Source: Synanceia verrucosa (lineage: Eukaryota; Chordata; Actinopteri; Perciformes; Synanceiidae). From it: DNA of 64,000 nucleotides. The stretch is from NCBI GenBank assembly GCA_029721515.1, contig CM056561.1, forward strand, positions 14,422,565 through 14,486,564. The letters run 5' to 3'. Each line of letters starts with the position of its first letter. Position 1 is the first letter of the stretch. The notes beneath the pieces are model-generated. The model did not search any database. It had not been told where the DNA came from and saw only the letters and a list, made by a program, of their open reading frames with translations. Made by a program: the position numbers and the translations under genes. Below are positions 11,000 through 20,795 of this stretch, one piece after another.

Positions 11000-11270
11000 A
11001 AATAGGATCCACACTGGGGCTCTCCTCATCATGAGAGGACAAACGTCAGGGCATAGCCACAATCACCTGAGTTAAAAACACAGGATCAGATGCCACATGT
11101 GTTGCACTTGATGGATCACACTGATGAGAAATAGGATCACAATTCAGGAGAGATTCTGATGAAGCTATTTGTGACTTTACGCACGTGTAGATGATAATCA
11201 GAGACGCACACATGCAAACCATGAGTCAGGGAGAAGACTGATGACCAGTCAATATTTACTCCAGCCACCC
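11000..11270. other. Harbinger-associated non-coding DNA, unclassified
   Basis: Lies between the gypsy breakpoint and the Harbinger transposase relic and is probably part of that element. No open frame or repeat border seen. Confidence 0.35.
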
Positions 11271-11620
11271 CGCACCATGCCCTCCTACAGCCCATTCCCA
11301 CCACGCTTTTGTTTAGGATATATGAATCGCCTGTTGAGCCAGATCACCTCGCAGCGATGTTGGTCAGATTCATTTGCGCATCACAAATAATCTGCATTTT
11401 GTGATGGTGCTTTTATTGCAACATGAATGCAGCCAATCGCTCTGATTACATCAGGAAATCCAGCTATTGCTGCAAATTGCGTATTAATGTTGACCTGTTC
11501 AACTGCACTGTATACAAATTTTGATATGCCTGGCTGATGTGTGGATGATCTAGTCCAACACAGGTGCCCTGGTCCGGCTCAGGGTTGACTGGCTCACTCC
11601 CGATCGGTCGGTGTCCGACC
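11270..11620 (-). pseudogene. PIF/Harbinger transposase relic (DDE_Tnp_4 type)
   Basis: Minus-strand translation gives a helix-turn-helix tail, then AAIAGFPDVIRAIGCIHVAI and KAPSQN, then after a stop an ARxSGST block. These correspond to the conserved GFP.V.GAIDCTHV and ARWPGSTHDS regions of Harbinger nucleases. The first catalytic Asp (IDCTH) reads Gly (IGCIH), and at least two stops interrupt the frame, so it is dead. It joins the broken end of the gypsy element. Confidence 0.75.
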
Positions 11621-11720
11621 GTGGTCAGCACCTGTGTGGCTCTGGCAGCAGTAGGCAACTCCTGTGACGCTCCAAGGCCGGGAGCTGACCGGTCACAGCT
11701 CCACGCACAGCTGTTTACAA

Positions 11721-11875
11721 ACTAGTGACCGCTAGGTTGGCTATTGGCCTAGAGTTGGCTAAAACTTCAGGATCAAGAACAGGCTTCTTCAGAAGAGGTT
11801 TGATTACGGCTACTTTAAATGACTGAGGTACATAGCCTGACAGCAAAGATAAGTTGATCATGTTTAATAAAGAGG
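11721..11875 (-). pseudogene. L2-type LINE reverse transcriptase fragment
   Basis: Minus strand reads INLSLLSGYVPQSFKVAVIK, then PLLKKPVLDPE and LANSRPIANL. This is the stretch just before and including the N.RPI motif that opens the reverse transcriptase of L2/CR1-type LINEs. Only about 50 codons remain. It is directly joined to a Penelope-like fragment on its right. Confidence 0.75.
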
Positions 11876-12180
11876 TGCCATGAAGAAACCATTCATGATG
11901 GCTGAGAGGGGGTCTCCCATGGCAAAACCCTCCTTTTATCTGTACACAGAGCCTCTGAATAAGAAATACATGGACTTGGCCACAAAGGTTAGCAACTGGA
12001 CTATGTCCTCAACTGTTAGATTTGTTTGTTGACAGCAGTGTTGAGTCTGCTTGCAGGTGGTTCTGTACTATGTTTATTGTGACATCCACTGGAGGTTTTT
12101 TGCACAGGGAGACTACATCATGAGATATGAGTACCTCATCTGATTTTACTTTTACTGTGCTTAATTTGTGTGCCAGCTGC
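11876..12180 (-). pseudogene. Penelope-like element reverse transcriptase fragment
   Basis: Minus strand reads VLISHDVVSLCKKPPVDVTI (palm motif with catalytic Asp), then after a frameshift TVEDIVQLLTFVAKSMYFLF, then GFAMGDPLSAIMNGFFM. The last block is the G.AMG.P.S motif that sets Penelope-like elements and telomerase-related enzymes apart from LINEs. A stop (TAA) precedes it. The fragment has no GIY-YIG domain or element ends. Confidence 0.7.
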
Positions 12181-12724
12181 TTTGAGTTTTTAGTGTTGCT
12201 TTGTCCAAACCAGGCGAGATTTTATTGTCTCAGCTAGGGCTTTTGAGAGGTTGTTAGTGACTGAGCCCATGCTGTCAACAGTAGGGCGGAGTCAAACATC
12301 TTTTTTGTGTATTTTGGGGTTGCCATATATTCTGGGAGTGATACTGGCTGTTGGTACTAAAAACTTTTGTCCTTGTCTATTTCCCCCTCGTCCACGAGTG
12401 GTTTTAGTAGAACCTTCAGTCTTTTCTTTCTCTCCTCTGTAGAGTTCTTTTTTAAACTTCATATGTATCTTTGTCCTCCAGCATGGCTATCATTTATTTT
12501 TCGTATTGCTCTGTATCCACAATGATCATGGTATGGGGCACCGTTTGTAAAGTTGGTACATGCTAAAATAAACAGCAACTTTTTGCCACATATAGCAAAA
12601 AACATATATATAAAAAAACATGTTTTTTCTCATTTTAATTTTGACCAGATTTACAGCAATGTTTATGAGCTTTGTGATATTTACTTCTCTTGTGAAAATA
12701 TAATTTCAATGTTTAATCTGAATA
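12181..12724. other. no recognisable feature
   Basis: Mixed sequence with short unsupported open frames; AT-rich at the right end. Confidence 0.4.
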
Positions 12725-13545
12725 AAAAAAAAATCTAAATCTAAATTTTAAGTTTAAATGTTAAGTATAAATCTAAGGCTACGTTCAGACTGCAGGGCCC
12801 AATTTTTTTTGTGAAATCCAATTTATTTGCGAGGTTGTTCACATTTCCGATTAAATGCGACTTTTATGTGATCTCCAGTGTGAACTTAAACGCCTCACAG
12901 GTGACCATGCGCATTGGAGGACGTGACGACGTTGCATGCAGTGAGCTTGCTCAGTGTTTACGGAAGTAAACATGGACGCTAGCGGTGGAGTGTAAACAGC
13001 CCAGTTCTGATAAGACCCCTCCAGTTTGGCTTGAATAGAGCTATCCCCTCAAATATGAATTAACTCAGAAACCTCGTTATCCCTCTAATGACTACTCTCC
13101 ACATTATTGTCCGCCATGGTTGTTGTTTTTCTTCCCGCTCCCGCCTACATCTGCCGCAGAATAGTGATGTTTGTAGCTTGTTGATGACGTGTAGGTCGGA
13201 TGAATGCGACCTGGACGTTCAGACTGAAGTCGCATGTCAAAAGATCGGATATGTATCGGCTTTAGGACTACATATCCAAGTGGCCTGGGTCACGTTTGAA
13301 AACATCGGATCTGTGTCGTTCAGACTGTAATTAAAAGATCAGATACAGGTCGCATAGGGGCAAAAAAAATCTGATTTGGGTCACTTCAGGCTGCAGTCTG
13401 AACATGGCCTAAATGTTAACTATAAATATAAATGTCAAATCTAAATGTTAATTATAAATCTAAATGTTAAATATAAATCTAAAAGTAAAATATAAATCTA
13501 AATGTTAAATATCAATAAAAATTTTAAATCTAAATGTCACGGGTG
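12725..13545. repeat. AT-rich minisatellite (TAAATCTAAATGTTAAATA-like), split in two
   Basis: Units of about 18-20 bp around AAATCTAAATGTTAA occupy 12725-12776 and resume at 13410-13545. The 633-bp DNA between them is a MITE, so the array was continuous before that insertion. Confidence 0.8.
12777..13409. mobile_element. PIF/Harbinger-type MITE
   Basis: A 633-bp element with inverted ends GGCTACGTTCAGACTGCAG and GGCCATGTTCAGACTGCAG, flanked by TAA on both sides (12774-12776 and 13410-13412). A 3-bp TAA duplication is the mark of PIF/Harbinger. GTTCAGACTG recurs internally near 13212 and 13317, i.e. subterminal repeats that a transposase could bind. No coding capacity, so non-autonomous. Confidence 0.8.
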
Positions 13546-14690
13546 AAACTAAATATTTAGCTAATTCACTCTGTCACCGGAAGTACCAAAAAGCTCATTG
13601 ATGCGAATGAGCGAGAGGTGTCGCCGTTGTGAAAACGCATCCACAGCCTCTGTAGGATTTGCTAATCATTTGCACTGTAGAAAATGAGTGGCTCATTTAT
13701 TAACCAGAAATTAACGAGAGGGGCTGACTGGAGAGCAGTGCAGCAGTCTGACACGGCGGCTGAAGAGAGAGTCTTGTAGTGTAGTAGTAGTAACACCTTC
13801 AAAGGAACATAGAAATGCTCTGAGATCACAGACCTCATGGAAAGTAAGTCACTACTGTCTTCTCCCCTGTCAGAGTTTTGAGGTGTTTTTTTTTTAAGCT
13901 TTTGTTTTAAAGGTTTATTTGATTGCGTCAATCTTTCACTTATATTATTAGCTTTTTTGGAGGGTGGCAACCAACTTTAGGTGCATTTACCGCGGGACTT
14001 GAGATGATTGCATGAATCTGGAATAGATTTGCCTTGACTTGATGTGCAGGGTAACCAATCAGGTGTTAGGATCCGCCCAACAACTTTGATTGGTTTGACA
14101 GATTAAATAAATTCATTAAGCACTGTACCAACACAGGACCATGAAATAATTAATTAAATAGTGAAGTAATTGTGTTTTTTTCCGTAAAATAAATTGGTAT
14201 TTTCATGAATTAATGACACATTTAATTCCAATTCTCCAATTTTTAGGGCTCAAAGAGAATCTACACTTGAGACGGACTGGAAACTACAGTACGTCCCAGA
14301 CCAAACACGAAGTGTTGTGTGCATATCAGGCATTGGTGGTTGGAATGTGGTTAATGTCATCGGTAGTGGACTGCTGATTTTTGAACAATGGTTAATCTAA
14401 TGTTATTAGCGTTTTTGATCAATAGGAATGACTGCATTGTTAGTTTCCTTGATTTTTTTTAAATGGAGTTCTGCTTCATGACCTGCTTTCATCTTCTTAG
14501 TTGTTTCACATTTCGGGCAGTTTGTCCAATTAGTTTTACCATAGTGCATATTGTGCAGAGGAATAATATAATAAAAAATTTAATAATATAATTTGGACAC
14601 GTGGCGTGTCGGATTAAAAAGCCTGTAGTTTGAATGTGACAACATCGTGAATTAGGCAGTGAAATAACTGACTGGGAGAACAACCAGAAC
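13546..14690. other. no recognisable feature
   Basis: AT-rich DNA with scattered unsupported open frames. Confidence 0.4.
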
Positions 14691-14870
14691 ACAACATTAA
14701 AAAAAAACAACATATCAGGACGGATGCGATAGTGTGAGATCACTTTATGTCAATTTTAGTTGTATTTCTGTCAGTTAAACCAGTGATTTTCAACTTTGGA
14801 GTCATGACCCCATGTGGGAGCACCTGACATTTCTAGTAATTAATAAAAATGAAAAAATGCTAGCACCTCT
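14690..14870. repeat. duplicated lectin-upstream segment, copy 1
   Basis: The stretch with ACAACATATCAGGA, then GTCAGTTAAACCAGTG and TTCAACTTTGG recurs at about 31520-31660 and 41590-41760, upstream of lectin copies 2 and 3. In this copy the L1 insertion (14925-19425) has pushed it 6 kb from the gene. Confidence 0.7.
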
Positions 14871-14924
14871 TTTTTTCAGAACAGTTATGGAGATTAAAAA
14901 TAATTTTTATATAAGTGCTCACAT

Positions 14925-16944
14925 GAATACAGCTGCAATTAAGTTATTATTGAAACCAGACAAAGACCCCATCCTGCTAGCTCGTCCTCTGTCACTAATC
15001 AACACTGACATCAAAATTATATCTAAAGCACTCGCCTCCAGGGTGGAGAAAATTATCCCGTCAATAATTCACAAAGATCAAACAGGATTTATTAAAGGCC
15101 GACATTCCACTAACCACTTTAGAAGGCTTCTAAATCTGATCAGTTTGACGCAACGCTGCAACAGAGAAGCGATCGTTATATCACTTGATGCAGAAAAAGC
15201 CTTTGACAAAGTGAATTGGTCCTTTCTCTTCTCTGTACTTCACAAATTTAGCTTCGGTGAGTCATTCATCCAGTGGATCTCAACTCTGTATAACTCACCT
15301 AAAGCTACTGTCACCACTAATGGGATCACTTCACAAAGCTTCACTTTGCAAAGGGGAACTAGACAAGGATGTCCACTCTCTCCCCTACTGTTTGCGATTT
15401 TTATCGAACCATTGGCAGCAGCGGTACGTCAAAACAACATCAAAGGTATCTGCTCTCTGAAGTCTGAACACAAAATTAATCTATACGCGGATGACATTTT
15501 ACTTTATCTAGAAAAACCCAAAATATCAATGAAGGAAGTATGTAAACTCATTACAACCTTCTCACGGCTATCAGATTACTCCATCAACTGGTCAAAATCA
15601 ATTATACTTCCATTAACAGAGAGCTCATGGAATCCTGCAAACCAAAACTCTCATTACTCTTTCCCTACAGGCAACATCAGATATCTGGGCATAAATATTT
15701 CCTCCAAACTCTCAGATCTAGTCCACTTGAACTTCACACCTCTCTTGGACAAAGTGTGTGGTGATCTGAGCCGTTGGAATAACCTACCCATCTCACTTTT
15801 GGGATGAATAGCTACTGTCAAGATGAAAAATATTACCTCAAATCAACTATCTCTTCTCCATGATCCCATTTAAACCCACAACAAAATGGTTCCAAACATT
15901 AGATTCAGCTATCGGTAAATTCTATTCAAAAAACAAAAAAGCCAAAATCAGCCTGGCTACTCTCCAGAAGAATAAGTCTGAAGGTGGACTGGAGGCTCCC
16001 AATTTTCTGCATTATTACCTATCTTATCAGTTACAATACCTTATCAAGTGGATCCATCCACAGGAAGAATATAACTCCTGGATGGAACTAGAACAGTTAG
16101 ACTGCAACCATATTAAACTTTCTGATTTACCCTTTATCACCTCCATTCTTAAAAATCATTCCTGCTTCAAGAACCCTTTGATTGCCTCCACCCTGTCTGC
16201 TTGGTGGAGAGCCCTTGAAATCACAGGTTCCCCACTTCAACCCGATGTAACCCGATCTACAGCCACCTGAATTCACCGAATACATCGCCAAATTGTCCCC
16301 CAAAAATAAGAAAAACCTCTCAAAAATGTATAGTTTCCTCTCAAAGACTGACTATACATTTACCTATTCCAAAATGGGAAAAAGACTTATCCATATCCTT
16401 AGACCATGATTTTTGGACTCAGATCTGTGGTAACACATTTAACATGACAAAAAACACTAAACTACAACTGATCCAATTTAAGGTTCTCCACAGAACACAC
16501 GTACCGCAGTATAAAATGTATAAAATGGGTTTCTCACAGTCTGACTTGTGCACCCAATGCACTCAAAAAACTGCCGACACTTATTTTCATGCACTGTGGC
16601 TATGTTCTCCTGTATTTCAATTTTGGGCAACAGTCACACAGAAACTCTCTTCTATTTTGGACTGCAGGATCCCACAGTCTCCAAACTTATGCTTAATTGG
16701 TGATTTTACAATAACGACAGTACCAGTCATTCACCTCCAACCCACACTTGCAGCTCTCGCCATCGCTAAGAAAACCATCTTGGTTAACTGGAAGGATAAA
16801 AGAACAATCAACATCACCCATTGGCTAAACCTCCTCTTTGAGCATATCTCATTTGAGAAAATATCTGCTTTCCGAAAAAACCAATTGACATCTTTTGCAG
16901 AAGAATGGTCTCCATTTATTAGAGCTCTTAATATAAATTCATAG
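14925..16944 (+). pseudogene. L1 ORF2 fragment: reverse transcriptase and C-terminal domain
   Basis: The long frame to 15807 carries L1-type RT motifs: QTGFIKGRHSTNH, VISLDAEKAFDKVNW (catalytic Asp), RGTRQGCPLSPLLFAIFIEP, and NLYADDILLYL (catalytic YADD). It stops at a TGA at 15805-15807 where L1 usually has Arg, consistent with CGA to TGA decay. The frame resumes at about 15860-16270 (IGKFYSKNKKAKISL) and 16444-16944, where a Cys-rich CTQC...H...C motif matches the L1 C-terminal zinc-knuckle-like domain. The endonuclease is missing. Confidence 0.85.
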
Positions 16945-19425
16945 TCTGCTCTTGTCTGTTAGCGTATGCCGACCCCCCTCATAAATTTTAGTTGTTCCAG
17001 AAAATATTCATACTCTCTGTGCCTTTATTATGACCCCTAACTTGTCTTCTCTTCTCCTCTTCTCCTATACTACATTCATTAATGAATGATGGATCCAAGG
17101 ACTCCAAGGCTGGGTGCATGCACAAGGGGATTACTTTTCCTCTGGTCCCTAGCGTCGTTCTACGATTCAGTGAGGCCTGCCCAGCTGTGGCCCCTCCCCC
17201 CCCGGGGGGGGGTGACGTGTCCGATGTCTCTCCTTTTGGGCCCTAGGACTTCTGGGCCTTCGCTTTTTTCCGGGGGCCGGGGGGCGGTCGTTGCCCCTAT
17301 CTCCTTGTGGCGGTCCGGCTGGCTCTGGGGGTTTGGGGCGTGAGGTGTTTCCCCGTTCCTTTCCTCCCCGCGTCCCTCCTCTCCTCTCTCCTGCCTGCCC
17401 GCTCCTCCTCCCCCTTCTCCCTTCCTCGGGTTGTCTGGGGGTCCTCGTCGCCTGTGGGGTTGGCTTGGGGGCCGGGGGCTCTCTTCTGGGGGGTGGGGGT
17501 TGGGTGGGTGTGGGTGCTCCGGCCCGCACGTGCTCAGGCAATCGCCTGGGCCTGCATGTCACCACTGGAGTTCCAAGCTCAACTTGCTGGATCCTTGATC
17601 TGGGTCCGACCCTATCCTGGGCTGAGATGGGGCCAAGCCGGATGGGGGCTTACACCGTTGCCTGGGGGTTCTGGCAATTCTTAGCCTCCTGGGCGCACCG
17701 TGGGGTGGGTTGCTTGGGTGCCGGGCTGCCGCTGCTGCGGAGGCAGCGTTGGCGTTTTATTTTCCCAGCAGTGTTTGTCTCCCCGTGCTGGGGGGTGGGA
17801 GGGGGTGGATCGGTGTTACGGTGGGTGGGGGGGGCATTCTCTAATTAATGTGTGCTGCTGGCTCGCTGCAGTTCTGCGTGGCTGCTGGGGCTCTGTTCTG
17901 GGGTCGCGGATTTCGGGGTCATGATGTTGGTGGGGCCTGCTGCTTTGTGTGGGCTCTCCCTGGCTCCTGGCCTCTTGGTCCTGGGGGCCTCGTGCTTCAA
18001 GGACTATGCCCATCTCTTCCACTCCCCTCGCAGCTCTGTTCCCATGGGCCGGGTCCACACCAGACTGCCTCTTAAGGTGCATTTCACATATCTTGCACCT
18101 CACTGTACATAGTCACTTTTAGGTATATATAGGGATTCGACACATAGGGCTTTGAGGACAGGTGGGGGTGAGAACGGAGGACAATTAGGTGGTGCAAATT
18201 GCAGTGCTCCAGGGCACTGTATTCTCCCCCTCTCCCACCTACTTGCCCCCCTTGCTCTTCAATTTTAATACAGCAAACACACTGACACTTTGAGGGGGGT
18301 TTGGGGTGGCTTGAGGACTTGGATTAGGGTTGGCTGCAGGTACCCCTACCCTGCAGCCCTCTGTTCTTCCCCTGCAGCCACTCCTGCCCTTCCAACTTTT
18401 AATGCACCACATTACACACAGGGTAGCACTAAACACGTTCTAGGGGTTAGGCTTCCTCGTCTGGAACCGGGGAAGCCCATAAATAGGTCGGAATCACTAA
18501 CCTAAATTAATGGCCCCTCTGGTGGGACCCTGCCCCCTCGAATCTCGGGGCTGCGAGGGGGGGGTTAACGGCCTGGGGGGTGCCCTTACATCTATGGCGG
18601 GCCCCTGACGCTGTGGCCATTGGGAGTTCTGGGCTGTGGTTATCGGCCCGGTGACCTCAGTGGCGGTGTCATGGCAGCTAGGTTTAGGGGGTGTGGTGGC
18701 TGGTCGGTATGGTCAGGGGAGCTGATGTTGGGCTCTTTGCTGGCGTGTTAATATAATCAATGGTTGTCGGTGGCGTAGCCACCCTTTTTTTTTTTTTTTT
18801 TTTTTTTTGGTTAGTTGGGTCGGCGCGTGCGGTTGCAGGTGGTCTCCTGGGGAGTGGTGGTTTCTATCTCCTCCTGGTCGTTGGATCTGCGTGGTTCTCG
18901 GTGGCCTGGGTGGCTCTCTGGGTTTGGCATCGCCGGTGCTTCCGCTTCCCCGGGGTGTTGTGGACGTCTGGCCGATCTGGCCATGAGGGGTCGTGGTAGA
19001 CGCTCTGGGCTTTGGTGTTCTTCACACATGCATGTTTTATAGAGATCTTACCAGCTCCTCTCGAGTCACATTGTTGAGTACTGATGTGAACTGCTAGTAT
19101 GTGCCAAATCATTCTTCTGACTTCTCACTAAGCTCATATCTTCTCCACATACTTCTCTCACTTGTGTTCTTGGTAGCCTACTCTTTACGGTTAGGTCCTC
19201 CACAACTCTGGTGTTTAGTACCGTTGGGTGTTGGGATGAAGGTGTTAGGAATGACACAGCAGCTTACACGTTTTTGATTCTAAGAGTACTGCCTGTCTGT
19301 AACCTCCCCTTTTTTGTTTTGTCTTATCTCCCTGTCTGTCATTTATTTCCCCCTCTTGTCACCCACGTGTAGCACGTCCCTCTCTGGCTTATAACAGGAA
19401 ATTCCAATAAATAAAGTAAGATTAG
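16945..19425 (+). other. L1 3'UTR, very GC-rich with G-quadruplex-forming runs
   Basis: From about 17160 to 19000 the plus strand is rich in G and GT runs, in strong contrast to the AT-rich surroundings. The densest stretch (17460-17510) contains six runs of three or more G within 50 bases. A second lies at 17788-17836. Long open frames on both strands here, including a Pro/Arg-rich one on the minus strand at 17167-17565, are composition artefacts. A poly-T run is at 18786-18808. Confidence 0.65.
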
Positions 19426-19704
19426 ATTCCAGGGAGGGCCAGTGATGGTCACATATATGCACCAAATATTAATAGCTTTTGCTGCCAGACTAAAATATGC
19501 ATAATCTCATAAAAGGTTGACATTTTTTTGTGGTGTCGAACAATGAGAACAATGCAGACAAAGTTGAAAAAAAAAATAAATAAAAAATAAAAATGAAAAA
19601 ATACCAACAAAAACAGCACTTGATAAGTGCTCCATAAAGGAGATGAGCTCCAGCTGCCCAGGCTTCTTCTTGTTGGCGTGGTGGAGAGGAAGACATGCTT
19701 CTCA

Positions 19705-20116
19705 TCCTTTGCTGATAGCTTGATGATGCTCTTTATCCCCTTGGACACTCTCATACAATTCTATATATACACACTGCATATTAGCTGTTGTTATATTGAG
19801 TTGGACATTTCCATAAAATTTTGTATGTAGTGTTAATGTGTTTTCATTGTTGTTATTCTGTACACATGGCATCTATTGCATGTCTGTCCATCCTAGAAGA
19901 GGGATCCCTCCTCTGTTGCTCTTCCTGAGGTTTCCTCCGTTTCTTTTTCCCTGTTAAAAGTTTTTTTTTGGGGGGAGTTTTTCCTTAGTCAATGTGAGGG
20001 TCATTTGTAAAGGACAGAGGGTGTCATATCCTGTACAGATTGTAAAGCCCAATGGGGCAAATTCATAATTTGTGATATTGGGCTATACAAATAAACTTGA
20101 CTTGACTTGCCTTGAC
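19705..20116 (+). repeat. LINE/SINE 3' tail repeat ending in (CTTGA)n
   Basis: The segment with TTCCTGAGGTTTC, CCCTGTTAAAAG, CTGTACAGATTGTAAAGCCC and TTGGGCTATACAAATAAA, ending in short CTTGA repeats, is a common fish interspersed repeat, probably the 3' end of an L2-type LINE or its SINE. A second copy lies at 56858-57575. Confidence 0.7.
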
Positions 20117-20159
20117 TCCACCTCAAACACCTAGAAGAATAATCTACCATTCATTTCCC

Positions 20160-20640
20160 TGACTTGGATGTCAGAGTTTTCGCTGTGGTTCTGTGTATCT
20201 TTCAAATGTTTAACATGCTGCAGGTCTTTAATAATTCGTTGTTTGACTTATTGTTTGTTCAGTATTAATTTACAGCTTGACTGACTGTTGATATCCTGAC
20301 CAGGGGAAATAAAGTTCTCACTTTGTGGCGTAATATCTACCTGGCTTTTCTGCCTCCACTCATAATAATATTATATAATCTAAATGTTGTCTAAAATTAA
20401 TAATGTAGCAAACTATTCCTTTATAAAATAATAATATTTTTTTTTAATTTCCTGTTTCTTGTATCTGCATGTGGGACAAGAGACAGTTGTTGCTGTAAAT
20501 TGCTGCTTCCTGAATATTTCAGAATAATTTAATGTTTGTTTAATGTTTTATTCTCATAATGACTCATATGACAATGAAACATTATTATTATTATCAGGAC
20601 ATGAACATATCCACAGGTCATGAGTGGAGAGTTTAAAATA
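20160..20640 (+). repeat. duplicated lectin promoter region, copy 1
   Basis: Homologous to about 33440-33723 and 41890-42350. Shared landmarks are CTTTCAAATGTTTAACATGCTG, GGACATGAACAT, and CCACAGGTCATGAGTGGAGAG just before the TATA-like box. Confidence 0.75.
20632..20640 (+). promoter_or_regulatory. TATA-like box, lectin copy 1
   Basis: TTTAAAATA, identical in all three lectin copies and followed by AGAGGAAGAGCCAGCTG. It would place transcription start near 20665, with an untranslated first exon ending at a GTGAGC donor (20701). Confidence 0.6.
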
Positions 20641-20795
20641 AGAGGAAGAGCCAGCTGACAATCAGAAAGAGGAGCAGCCAGAAATCGGAACACATCTGTT
20701 GTGAGCTGCCTTTTGTTCATTCCTCTTAAGCCTCATCAGTATTGCTTGATGTTTCCATCTGTCTCATCTCCGGGTCATATTCCAGCTGTGGAGTC

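Larger units (their letters stand above)
4575..11000 (+). mobile_element. Ty3/gypsy LTR retrotransposon, decayed, 3' part missing
   Basis: Order is 5' LTR-like region, tRNA primer binding site, gag with zinc knuckle, then protease, reverse transcriptase, RNase H and integrase on the plus strand. That order (integrase last) is diagnostic of Ty3/gypsy. The element is broken by many frameshifts and stops, by a nested solo LTR (9293-10250), and ends abruptly near 10990-11000 inside the integrase core, where Harbinger-related DNA begins. No 3' LTR is in the window. It is a molecular fossil. Confidence 0.85.
14925..19425 (+). mobile_element. L1-type LINE, 5'-truncated
   Basis: ORF2 begins inside the reverse transcriptase region and is followed by a 2.5-kb 3'UTR ending near an AATAAATAAA stretch (about 19407). 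The 5' truncation is the usual outcome of L1 reverse transcription. The insertion lies in the upstream DNA of lectin copy 1: the paralogous copies 2 and 3 lack it. Confidence 0.8.

Noticed and set aside
17167..17565. 132-codon Pro/Arg-rich open frame on the minus strand, and several open frames on the plus strand here
   Set aside because: All lie in the GC-rich L1 3'UTR; composition makes stops rare. No domain, and both strands are open at once.
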